DNA of 64,000 nucleotides from Buddleja alternifolia (taxonomy: Eukaryota; Streptophyta; Magnoliopsida; Lamiales; Scrophulariaceae), in assembly GCA_019426215.1 (NCBI GenBank), contig CM033393.1:1617001-1681000 (forward strand). The letters run 5' to 3'. The position numbers were made by a program, and so were the translations under genes. Shown here piece by piece: positions 28,848 through 39,710 of the stretch. Every line of letters starts with the position of its first letter. Position 1 is the first letter of the stretch. The notes beneath the pieces are model-generated. The model was not told the DNA's origin, did no database searches, and saw only the letters and a list, made by a program, of their open reading frames with translations.

Positions 28848-31313
28848 ATGGCTTCAACATCCCTCCTCAAGTCATCACTAGTTCTTAACAAGTCTGAGTT
28901 TGTGAAGGGTCATCCCCTCCTCCGCCACTCCACGGCGGCAGCCACCCGCTGCCACCCTGTCTCCTCCGCGGCCCTCACCGTCCGGGCTAGCTCCTATGCT
29001 GATGAACTTGTCAAGACTGCGGTATGTAATGGAATATTATGTTACCTAAATTATGTGTCCTTTATTCTTGTCAACTTTTGATCTTTCTATCCATACCATA
29101 TGGTAGGTAATTCTACGTTATATCGAATGGTTCGAGTGTGAATTTTGTGTCTATTTATTTTGTACAGGTGTGTGTGGGGACCTCACACAGCACTGTGAGA
29201 GATAAATGATAAATGCTTATGATGATTTCTTGCTGGTTTTATTAATTCATTTCATATTTCTAATGCTAAATTAGGTCCTAATAATGCAATATTTACATAT
29301 CAAATAGTTTATGTAAACGTGTCATAACTATGTCATATCCTACATTCCTCGAAACTACAATGTGCTTGTGTCCATACAACATAAATTCAAATGATATATG
29401 TACATAGCTTTAATACATGTATGATGTATTATGGTACTAACATAAAACTGTGACAACTATTGATTCCCAGAAAACAATAGCATCTCCGGGGCGTGGTATT
29501 TTAGCCATGGACGAATCAAACGCCACCTGTGGGAAACGTCTAGCTTCCATTGGACTAGAAAACACCGAGGCCAACCGCCAAGCCTACCGGACCCTCCTTG
29601 TGTCGGCTCCAACATCTCCGGTGCCATCTTATTCGAGGAGACTCTTTACCAATCCACAGTTGATGGAAAGAAGATAGTGGACATACTAGTTGAGCAAGGC
29701 ATTGTCCCCGGGATTAAAGTTGATAAGGTGGGTTTTTTCATGTAATGTCCGCATAAGAATATTCTTACGAGCTCTCTGAACTTTAAATCACTGCAAAATA
29801 TAGTGAGCCCTACAATACACTAACAATTGTGATTAGCGAAGCTTGAATCCCTAGATTCCTTAAAAATCACTTTGCAGAGCATAAGATCTTGTGGGGATGT
29901 ATTCTACACTAACGACGAGTGCTTATGTACATTTTGTGTGGCTATGACAGGGTCTTGTTCCCTTAGCTGGCTCGAACGATGAGTCTTGGTGCCAAGGTCT
30001 CGACGGATTGGCATCCCGTTCCGCTGCTTACTACCAACAAGGTGCCCGTTTTGCTAAATGGTAAAATTTCTACTGGAAAATTCTATCTCAAACCAAGTTT
30101 AACCAAACTCGTATCAATCAATCAAAGATGTCATTGTTTCATTGCAGGCGTACCGTAGTGAGCATTCCCAACGGTCCATCCGCACTTGCAGTGAAGGAAG
30201 CAGCATGGGGTCTTGCTAGATATGCCGCTATTTCCCAAGTACGATGATTTTTTTGTCTTTCTTTATGGTGGACATCACATGGGTCCCACTATATGAACGA
30301 CTAAAAAAATGTTTTGAGACCTTCTAAGAATATATAATGTTGCATTTGACAAATGAAATTCGATTTTCAATCTTTCAGGACAACGGTTTGGTCCCGATCG
30401 TCGAGCCGGAGATCTTACTTGATGGTGAACATGGAATTGAGAGGACATTTGAAGTTGCTCAAAATGTTTGGGCTGAGGTTTTCTTCTACCTTGCTGAGAA
30501 CAATGTCATATTTGAAGGTATTCTCTTGAAACCTAGCATGGTTACTCCCGGAGCTGAGAGCAAAGACAAGGCCACGCCCGAGCAGGTTGCAGACTACACC
30601 CTCAAGCTCTTGAAACGAAGAATCCCTCCCGCAGTCCCCGGAATCATGGCAAGTACCCTAATTTCTATCTCTATATATATAAATGAAGGAAAAAGTACAT
30701 GCACATCCCCTCACTTATTGGGTGATTAACACAAATCTCACGAGGTTTGCACATTACCAAGACAACCCTTGTCAGATCCTGACAACTCGAAAAAGAGGTG
30801 TCGCAATTGAAATCTAATTTTATTGACAAGAGATGAAACTGTAGTATGTTATTACTGATTGGGGAAGTTGAAATTATGATAATTACACTAGTCTTGGAGA
30901 GTTTTTCGTAACTAGGGTTCTCACGCAGAGGTGTCTATATAACTTACTCTAGAATGGATTCTCTAGATCATAAACATGTAAGAACAATGTAACTGATTCG
31001 ATTTCTAACCAGTACTTTGTATTGTCATGAACAGTTTCTATCTGGTGGACAATCTGAGGCGGAGGCTACTCTTAATTTGAACGCGATGAACCAAGCTCCG
31101 AACCCATGGCACGTGTCTTTCTCGTACGCACGAGCTCTTCAAAACACGTGCCTCAAGACATGGGGAGGAAGACCGGAGAATGTGAAGGCGGCTCAAGAAA
31201 TTCTGCTCGTTAGAGCGAAGGCTAACTCTCTTGCTCAGCTTGGAAAATACTCCGCCGAGGGAGAGTCTGAGGAGGCCAAGAAAGGAATGTTTGTTAAAGG
31301 ATACAGTTATTAA
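28848..31313 (+). CDS. FBA: Plastid class I fructose-bisphosphate aldolase, frameshifted in exon 2
   Basis: The enzyme interconverts fructose 1,6-bisphosphate with DHAP and glyceraldehyde 3-phosphate in the Calvin cycle and plastid glycolysis. Exons: 28848-29021, 29471-29727, 29951-30060, 30148-30238, 30379-30648, 31035-31313. The first about 46 residues form a Ser/Ala-rich plastid transit peptide. Landmarks: [55 protein letters not shown], the Schiff-base Lys in [21 protein letters not shown] and the C-terminus FVKGYSY. Exons sum to 1181 bp, 13 short of the usual 398 codons. The shortfall is at 29610/29611, where family members read SAPGLGN followed by ISGAILFEE. Here the frame shifts after SAP and would end early. 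Everything else is intact, so this is a very recent null allele, a young pseudogene or an assembly error. Intron 5 uses a GC donor. Confidence 0.92.
30649..31034 (+). other. GC-AG intron 5 of the aldolase gene
   Basis: The donor reads ATG|GCAAGT and the acceptor AACAG|TTT. This is the only join that keeps the conserved PGIMFLSGGQ reading. GCAAGT is the typical strong GC-donor context for U2-type introns. Confidence 0.9.
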
Positions 31314-31515
31314 GCTGCCCTCAAAGCCATCAGAATCTACAAATATTTGGTTGTAGCTTATGAGTGATGATATAACCTGAAATCGGCTCATAGCCGTTGT
31401 AGAATATTTTGTTTATATCCACCTTTTTCTGCTGCTGATATATCTTTGTGGTATTATGATCACATTCTGGCTTTATGGAGTTTTAGAAAATGAGTCATAT
31501 TTCACCAGTTGAGAC
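31314..31515 (+). other. Aldolase 3' flank
   Basis: Likely 3' UTR downstream of the TAA at 31311-31313; no other feature seen. Confidence 0.6.
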
Positions 31516-31851
31516 TAAGGCTGGAAGACGAACCCAATCACTCAATACTTGAGTCAAGATTGATCATTAAAAGCTCGTTTAAGATTGGTTCATTAACATA
31601 TTAAACCAAACTTGAACAACGTTCGATGTGTTCGATAAATTTGAAGCTCGGCTCAAGCTCGTTCTGTAAAAACTGATAGTATGTGCGAAAAAATCATACT
31701 AATCGAGCTTGACTCCTGTTCAGCTCAATTAAAGCTCGTTTGAGCTCGACTCAATTAACAATTAAACCAAACTCAAACACAAATCCTAAAACTTGATAAT
31801 AATTCAAACAAATTTGAACAACTTATTTGACTCAACTCATTTACCATCCTA
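31516..31851. mobile_element. hAT-type MITE, copy 2
   Basis: Same family and orientation as 16107-16445. Ends are TAAGGCTGGAAGACGAACCC and CTCATTTACCATCCTA. The target duplication GTTGAGAC (31508-31515) / GTTGAGAT (31852-31859) has one mismatch, so this copy is older than copy 1. Confidence 0.8.
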
Positions 31852-31984
31852 GTTGAGATTCAACAGCTCTATAGAGTTTCAACTGTTTTATATATGTTGA
31901 ATAACATCTTTCACCATCATTGATATTAAGGCGTGTTCTTGAGCATTCAAATTGATGAAAATGGTATAACAGACTGCAGTGGAA

Positions 31985-32180
31985 AGGTCTACTTAGGCTA
32001 TGTTTGGTCCATCCATTTTAGCGAGGGAAAAGAGAAACGAAATAAGGAAGGATCAAAAAGACAAAAAGTAAAGCACATTGTACCATCTTTGATGTGAGCA
32101 AAATATTTCCTCCAGTGTTATCCTCACTCAAAAATTAAAAATAAGTAGCAAACAAAGTGTTAAGATCTTCTTCAAGAAGT
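31985..32180. repeat. Dispersed repeat, copy 2
   Basis: It shares 'tgtttggtcca', 'atgtgagcaaaatatttcctc' and 'gtgttatcctcac' style phrases with 3313-3500. The remaining intergenic DNA from 32181 to 32856 shows nothing I can name. Confidence 0.35.
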
Positions 32181-33008
32181 TCTTGATCTATTGGGTTCAA
32201 CTCGATAGATAAATTACATAAAATGAAAAAAATGAGATAGCATGATCTTGTTCAGTTATTCGGGGTGGGGAGTCGGGGGGCCAACCGACACGGTTCATAT
32301 CGAGAACTTCCTGCATGAAAGTGGGAGAGTAGACCAACAGACTTGTGATCTTCCACTTTGAGCTTTACAAAAATATACCTTAATCTGAGAAAATTGTTAC
32401 CTTATTCTAGGTGTTTAAACGATAGGAAGATGATGCCGAGTCAGAAGTGGGACCCACCTTGTGGTACAATAGCATGATCCTAATCATTTAATGTGGAATA
32501 TCCGTGTAGGTTAGTGTTTCACCTCAATTCGAATCTTCTATTGCAAATGGTATTACATTCACTTCTATACATGACAAGTGTATAAAATTCAAATCACTTA
32601 TGTATTTGAGAAAAAAATTTATATACTTGTTATGCATAGAATAAATGCAATAGGAGATAGCAACATTATTTTGCAATAGAGAATCCTATGTGATTTTACC
32701 TAGGGCACATACTCCGCATGATCTGTATCAAAAGGTAGAAACTTTCCACAAGATTAGGTTAGCTATATTTGTTTACGTTTTTCAAGACCATTTTTTATTT
32801 TTTAGATCATAATATTCACAAAATTACAACTACAAATCATTTTCAACCTAGAGCACCATCATTTAATGTGTATAGAGAGTGGTAGGTAGAAAATCTAGTC
32901 TGAAAAAAAAAGCTAAGCGTGCTTTAAACAAAGGCACCCACCTTAAAAGGCTCCTGCTTTAAGGAGCCTTTGTCTGCCACCAAGAGCCGATCGACTCCGC
33001 CACCGTGC

Positions 33009-34178
33009 ATGGCGGAGCCGGACATTGGAGACCCACCACCACTGGTGGTGACCCCAAATCGGAATGTAAAGAAGTTGAAAAGAAACTTGCTAGGCGCGGA
33101 CGACGTGCACAACTTTAGCACCGGGATGGAAGGGGGGGCGCAGCCAATTGGACACATCTCCGGGGAAGACACGGCGAACATGGTTTTGGAGGAAAATCTA
33201 CAAGGCGGGGAAGAGCTACAGAATCCAGAATCGAAAAGTAGGGAGAAGGAGACATCGAACGCTTGGGCTACGAATACTCTCGAACAAACGTGGAACAAAA
33301 AATCGAGTGTTCCGGGCTTCTATACCGGCAAAGGAGAAAAAGACTTCTTCAATACCGAGGAGGCCAGTGAGGATGAGGCGGACGAGTCGATACCGGTTTA
33401 CACGATCCCAGCAGAAGACCTCAAGGTAATGGCATCTCCCTACCGTAGAGCACTCGTAGTCAAAGTACTTGGTCGGAAAGTGGGTTTCACACTACTCAAA
33501 CAGCGCATGAAAGCATTGTGGAGGTTACCATATGAGATTACGCCTGTCGATCTCGAGAATAAATTTTACCTGGTTCGTTTTAGGATCAAAGCTGAATATG
33601 ACAAGGTATTAAAAGAAGGACCATGGATGATTCTCGGACACTACCTCACGGTTCGAAAATGGGATCCGACGTTTAACCCCAAAACGGAGAAGTTATCAAA
33701 GACAATGGTTTGGGTGCGTTTCCCGGATTTACCGATCCATTACTTTGATAACAAGCATCTACGAGGGATGGGCAATCTCATTGGCAAAGTGCGCGGCATT
33801 GACAAACACACGGAAGAGTCGCTACGGGGGCGGTATGCTAGAGTATGTGTCGAGTTAGACATGGATAAACCGTTGATTCCCGCTATTAAAGTGAACAAGA
33901 AAGTGCGGCTGGTGGAGTATGAAGAACTATCACTGATCTGTTTTACTTGTGGGGCGATAGGACATAGGAAGGAGACTTGTGGGGCAAATTCGAACCAAGG
34001 AAACGGGGAGGTCTTGGATAAAGAAAAAAAGAAGCAGACTACCCCATCCATTCTTGGACCTTGGAACATTGTACGCCCCCGAGCTCGAAAGAAAGGAGTA
34101 CAAACAGCAAATGGGGGGAGTAACCTACAGGGACCGGCGGTGTTTCACTTTGGTGCAGGGGGAATGAGGACCAAGTAA
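33009..34178 (+). CDS. LINE ORF1 (DUF4283 domain, CCHC zinc knuckle)
   Basis: An open frame of about 390 codons starts at ATG 33009. The DUF4283-type core runs through LKEGPWMILGHYLTVRKWDP and KTMVWVRFPDLPIHYFD. The zinc knuckle CFTCGAIGHRKETC is at about 33938-33981. In plant L1 elements this protein packages the element RNA. The N-terminal half is acidic and low-complexity. A further open stretch (34211-34621) in another frame is probably the displaced ORF1 tail. Confidence 0.8.
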   Translation: MAEPDIGDPPPLVVTPNRNVKKLKRNLLGADDVHNFSTGMEGGAQPIGHISGEDTANMVLEENLQGGEELQNPESKSREKETSNAWATNTLEQTWNKKSSVPGFYTGKGEKDFFNTEEASEDEADESIPVYTIPAEDLKVMASPYRRALVVKVLGRKVGFTLLKQRMKALWRLPYEITPVDLENKFYLVRFRIKAEYDKVLKEGPWMILGHYLTVRKWDPTFNPKTEKLSKTMVWVRFPDLPIHYFDNKHLRGMGNLIGKVRGIDKHTEESLRGRYARVCVELDMDKPLIPAIKVNKKVRLVEYEELSLICFTCGAIGHRKETCGANSNQGNGEVLDKEKKKQTTPSILGPWNIVRPRARKKGVQTANGGSNLQGPAVFHFGAGGMRTK

Positions 34179-34900
34179 GTTATCGGCAGCAAGGGAACCG
34201 AAGGGAAGGTATGCACCAAGAGGATAGAAGTACTAGTGACCCGCGACATGGTAATGCAGCCCGTGCTAAGGAGAAACAACCAGGGGGTGGTTCGACAACT
34301 ATTGCGAGTGGGTCGAGATTTTCGGCGCTATATGGGAGAGGAGAGGAGTCGGGTTCCGAAGCAACTGACAATAGGCAACAGACCGCTAAGGGAGTGGGGC
34401 AAAGTCATGGAACCGCAAGAGCTTGGAGACGGGTTGAGAAAAAAGTACCACAACGCCAAGAGGAGATAATAGTGGAACGGGAGAAAATCGAGCCGATTAC
34501 TTATGGTGCCACTTACCAAATTCGAAATAATTCCATCAATCCACTGTTTGACCCGGTGAATGATATGACCGAGTATATGTTGATAGAGGGGCAAACAGAA
34601 CCAAGTCATATAGCTTTGTGAGCTGAGGAACCGCGGGGTTGTCCGGCTCCCGGCTCTCAATTTGACTTCACCCGACCTCCAGACTATACACATGAAGAAA
34701 ATCTTAGTTCAGAGGACGAATCGGTGGAGGAGATTGATACGTCTAAGATTGACTATGGGGGTTGTGGAGACGGGATTTACACTGTGCCGGAAGGAAGTGG
34801 GATCGCCGACGTCAACATGGCTTCAGAACGGGGGGTACTAACCCCCCCCCCCAAGGTATAACTTTATGTTTTATCGGAACTTCCCCCCCAAATAAATTTA

Positions 34901-35791
34901 ATGACGTCTATTTTTTGGAATTGCAGGGGTGCAGCGAAACCGGAACTTCTTAGTTCGCTTAAAGAAGTTCTTAATCGACATAAGCCGATGATCCTGGTAC
35001 TTGTGGAACCACGTGTCCCGGGTCATAAGGCAGAGGTGATTGTCAAGTTTAGTAAATTTGATAGATGTGAGCGTGTGGAAGCTAGGGGATTCTCGGGAGG
35101 CATCTGGCTGTTTTGGAATTCCTTGGAAGTTAACATTGAACTCATTGAGGCTAACGAACAAAGCATCACCTCTATTATTCGAAGGGATGGAGAGGTATCG
35201 TGGGTAATGACCGTTGTGTATGCAAGCCCCCAGATGGATACACAGAATCATCTCTGGACCCACCTTATTCGCATGGCTCCTAATATTCATGGTCCTTGGA
35301 TGATTGCGGGAGATATGAACGTGGTGACAACGCAAGCAGAGAAGACGGGGGGGGGGGGGGGGGGGTGCTCCGATTGACATGCATAAATGTCGCCAATTTT
35401 TGGAATGCATGGACAAGTGTGAGCTCATTGACCTAAAATATATTGGCTCTCCCTTCACTTGGGCTAAAGGGGGGAGGTCGTCTCTTCAAGAACAGTTAGA
35501 TAGGGCTATATGTAATGATAGGTGGCGGATTAGCTTTCCTCAAGCTACAGTGCGACATCTACCACGCATAGGGTCAGATCATGCTCCGTTAATGGTTACT
35601 CTATCTGAGCACGCCCGGGTTAGGTCGAGGTTGGATCACTTTCGATTTCAGGCCGCATGGTTCACTCATCCGTCCTTCCAGGATATGATCGCACAGACGT
35701 GGCAGGGGAAGAGGGGTATGGGGTTGCACAAGCAGGTTCAGCACACTAGGGAGGCAGCTCATACTTGGAATCATGATACGTTTGGGAATAT
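34901..35791 (+). pseudogene. LINE ORF2 endonuclease domain (frameshifted at a G19 tract)
   Basis: It starts at ATG 34901 with IFWNCRGAAKPE and continues through VLVEPRVPG, WMIAGDMNVV, YIGSPFTWAKGG and GSDHAPLMV, the standard AP-endonuclease blocks. A run of 19 G (35347-35365) after the AEKTG segment changes frame, and the domain resumes at 35379. The coding match is cut at 35791 by the LTR element. Confidence 0.85.
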
Positions 35792-37127
35792 TGTTAGGTC
35801 TCATATTTTACATATTTTCATCATGATTTACCTCACATTTATCTTTATTTTATGCCTTGTTGTTAGTCTTTTCCTTTAGTTTTAGCCTAATTTACGTATT
35901 TTGATTTCTAAGTCGTTTCAATATTTTTGTAGGCATATAAATGATTGTTTTGATGAGTTAAAGGAGTATTTTTACGTGAATAACGAAGGCTAACCAAGAG
36001 GAAGTGAAGAAATGCATTTGACAGGCCAAACGAGAATGTTTCGTTGAAAAAAAATGAAGAGAAAAATTTCTGCACAGGCAACTGCACAGCTGTGCAGAAT
36101 ATCTGCACAGCTGTGCAGCTGCGGATTTTTATATTTTTGTGGGCCGATTTTATGACTTGAATGGGCATAATTTATGTATCTAAGACTCCTTTTTAGTAAA
36201 AGAAAGTGGCAAAAACATTTTATAGGCTAGAGTGAGGTGGGAAAATAATTCATTCTTGAAAAAAAGTAGATCTTGAAAACTTTTAGAGAGAGAAAATAGA
36301 TCTTAGAGAGTTCTTGGAGAAGAGTTCTTGGAGAAAAGCTTCATCTTCTCAAGTTGTATTCTTCCAATCCTCCATTGTTGAACATGAGTAACTTTATGTT
36401 TATGCAATTTATTTCTTGTTTTTCTTTAATTATGTATAGCTAAATTATTTTTTAGGGTTTAAGATGTAGTCTTGTGTGTTGATTTGGATTATTGATGATT
36501 GATGGATGTGATTTCTTGTTTGGTTTATCTATTAATGAGTGTTTAATGCTTGTAATTGATTGATCACCAATTGCATGATTTAAGATAAATTAAGAAGTAT
36601 CGGGAGGTGAATTAGTTTATTGGTTCGGATTTAATAGACATGTGTAAATTGCTTAATAAGGATATTGGTAATTTTGCATGAGACTAGTTAAACAATATTC
36701 ATAGAACTTAATGGATTCATCTAAATTAGTTTTTGATCATGGGAGTGACGTTAATTAATTTAGTTGGGTACTCATGAAGATCTCGGGAGAGTATTCATGT
36801 ATTTAAGAAAATTGGGTCTTTAATTTAAATAAGAATGATAATCCATTAAAAGTCAATAATCCATAGCAATACCTTGATGAAATCTTAATCCCTAGGCCTT
36901 TCGTTAATTGATTATTCGTTTTAATCATATTTGTTTTAGTTATTTACAATTAAATCATTTTCTTGTTAAATTTCTGATTTTAATTAGTTAAAATCTCAAA
37001 TCTTTGATAATCAATAGTCTAAATAATAGGATAAACTTTATTTGGTACTTGATAACCTTCCCTGTGGAGACGATCTTACTTTCACTATATTATTTGTTCC
37101 ATTCCGTGTTGTTACGGACGGTTAACA
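35792..37127 (+). repeat. 5' LTR of the Athila-like element
   Basis: It begins TGTTAGGTCTCATATTTTAC and ends GGACGGTTAACA. Two perfect 16-bp palindromes CTGCACAGCTGTGCAG lie at 36082-36097 and 36103-36118. Confidence 0.95.
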
Positions 37128-37130
37128 AAT

Positions 37131-37147
37131 TGGCGCCGTTGCCGGGG
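37131..37147 (+). promoter_or_regulatory. Primer-binding site for tRNA-Asp
   Basis: TGGCGCCGTTGCCGGGG lies 3 nt after the LTR and is complementary to the 3' end of plant tRNA-Asp, as in Athila/Tat-type elements. Confidence 0.88.
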
Positions 37148-37274
37148 AAGGCAACAAATAGTCAATATCAATAAAAAGTTGATTCTTATTAGTTTAGACA
37201 TTTTTCTTTATTTATTTATTTTTGTTTTGGATTTTATTTGTTTGAACTTTGATACTTGATATTGTTGTTTCAGA

Positions 37275-38360
37275 ATGGCTGAGGAGCAGAGAACTCTCCG
37301 AGATTATGCTACACCAACATATCAGAATTTAACCTCCAGCATAGCGGTACCAAGTGTTCATGCCAATACCTTTGAGTTGAAGCCGGCTATTATTCAAATG
37401 CTCCAACACACTGCATTTGAGAGAGATATTGAGAGGGAGGATCCTCATTCCCATCTGGGGAATTTTTTGGAAATCTGCAGTACTTTCAAGATGAATGGCG
37501 TTACTGAAGATGCCATAAGACTGCGACTCTTCCCATTCTCCCTGTCTAAAAGAGCTAAGGAGTGGCTGAAAAACCAGCCGGCAAATAAGTTCACCACTTG
37601 GGCTGATTTGTCGACTGTGTTTCTGACGAAGTATTTTCCCCCAGCCAAGACTGCCCAGTTAAGGAATGCAATCACAGGATTCATGCAAATTGATAGTGAA
37701 ACCCTCTACTAAGCATGGGAAAGGTACAAAGAATTACTCAGAAAATGCCCACATCACGGTATTCCTAGTTGGATGCTTGTGCAGACTTTCTACAATGGTT
37801 TGTTACATAGTATCCGGATGAATATCGATGCAGCTGCAGGAGGGAGTTTTATGGCAAAGAATCCGGATGATGCATTGGCTCTTATGGACGAAATGGCATC
37901 CAACAGTTATCAGTGGGCAAGTGATAGTCGGGCTACAAAGAAAACACCAGGCATCCACAATGTAGATAGCATTACATTGCTCAATGCTAACATTGAAGCA
38001 CTTGTCAAGCACATGGAGGGACTCAAGGGAAATGTTAGTGCAGTATCTCAACCTACTTTAGCTTGTGATATTTGTGGAGCACCTCACATGGCTACTGATT
38101 GCCCACTCATTGAGCAAGCTAATTACCTATCCAATCAGAATAAACAGCAAGGAAATCCATTTTCGAACACCTACAATTCGGGTTGGCGAAATCACCCGAA
38201 CTTTTCTTGGGGAGGCCAAGGGAACCAATGAGCTCAAGCAAATCCTCCAAGACAACAATTTCCTCCAGGGTTCCAACAACATGGTCCTCAGAATTTTCAA
38301 TAACCAAGTCAGCAAGGACCACCACCTCGAGAACCACAAGCTTGGGAATTAGCCATTGAA
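37275..38360 (+). pseudogene. Athila-like gag (nonsense mutations)
   Basis: The frame starts at ATG 37275. The capsid-like core contains LRLFPFSLSKRAKEWLKNQP and LTKYFPPAKTAQLRNAI. A TAA at 37710-37712 replaces the usual Glu codon of LYEAWERYKELL. After it the same frame stays open to 38231, including a zinc knuckle with CDICGAPHMATDC, then TGA and TAA codons follow. All breaks are point changes, so the gene died recently. Confidence 0.85.
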
Positions 38361-39710
38361 AAGCTCGCTAATGGAACAACAAAACGGTTTGAGAATCTGG
38401 AAGCAAAAATTGATCTGGTAGTGGGAGCAACGAAGAATCTGGAATTACAAGTTGGACAATTGACAAGTTCTATGAATTCAAGGTCAAAAGGTACACTGCC
38501 TAGCCAAACAGAGGAGAATCCGAGAGGACAGTGTAATGCAGTGACTCTGATAAACGAAAATATAATTGAAGAATTTGAACCACATGCTGTACACAGAGAT
38601 GCATTTGTGACGAAAGATAATTCAATCTTTGAATCTTCTGACAAGGTTGCGCCAGAAAAGGTTATCCTGAAGCCATATGTGAAACCATATGTTCCTCCAA
38701 TTCCATTTCCCCAAAGGTTGCAACACAAGAGGTTGGACAAACAGCAAGAGAAATTTCTTCAAACACTCAGACTGTTGAACCGCAACATTCCGTATACAGA
38801 TGCTCGGGCTCAGATGCCTGTTTGTGAGAAGTTTCTCAAAGAGCTGTTGAGCAATAGAAAGAAATTAGAAGACGTGGAAACAATCTCCTTGAATGAAGAA
38901 TGCAGTGCCATAATCCAACAAAACATTCCTCCAAAGCTAAAGGATCCAGGGAGTTTTTCAATTCCTTGCACTATTGAAAAATTCCAGTTTGATAAAGCAC
39001 TTTGTGATTTAGAAGCTAGTGTTAGTCTAATGCCTTATTCAATTTGCAGGAAATTAGGCTTTCAAAAGCTTAAAAACACAAAGATGTCACTTCAATTGGC
39101 GGATGGGAGCATAAAACGCCCTATGGGAATATTAGAAGACGTTTTCGTGAAAGTGGACAAGTTCTACATCCCATGTGACTTCGTGGTGCTTGAGATGGAT
39201 GAAAATTTGAAAACACCAATCATCCTTGGAAGACCGTTTCTCGCAACTGCGGGAACCGTCATTGATGTGCGTGCTGGCAAGCTAGCGTTGAACATTGGAG
39301 AGGAGAAGGTGGAGTTCGACTTAAATAAAGTGATGAAATCTCCGCCTTTTGAAGAAAAATGTTATTCAGTGGATGTGATTGAAGAGGCCATCAAAGAAGA
39401 AATTGCTCAAGGTAAAAGAGATCCATTAGAGTCGTATCGCGAAATATCTTCTAGACCTAAGGTAAAAATTAAATCTCTTCCTCCATATCTCAGGTACGCT
39501 CTTCTTGGCAATAATGAATTTTTATCTGTTATCGTACATTCTACTCTATGTACACCTGAACTGGACCGATGGTTAAGTGATTTGGAACGGAAGAAAGATG
39601 GAATAGGTTGGAATATATCTGATATGAAAAGAATTAATCTTGCTTTGTATTTTTCAGGCGATGATATTCCTCGAGGGAAAGCAATTTCCCTCGCCAAAAC
39701 TCAACAATAA
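38361..39710 (+). pseudogene. Athila-like gag tail and aspartic protease, fused to a truncated pol linker
   Basis: The open frame runs to TAA at 39708-39710. The aspartic protease (about 38950-39330) contains CDLEASVSLMPYSICRKLG and IILGRPFLATAGTVIDV. Family members have DLGAS at the active site, so Gly to Glu here (39005-39019) likely inactivates it. Downstream, IKSLPPYLRYALLG and IGWNISDMKRI resemble the segment that normally leads into reverse transcriptase, but the frame then ends. The break looks like a deletion of the rest of pol, not gradual decay. Confidence 0.8.

Noticed and set aside
29600..29620. A micro-intron or alternative exon explaining the aldolase gap
   Set aside because: Sequence is missing, not added; no splice signals at the point could supply the absent Gly-Leu-Gly-Asn codons.
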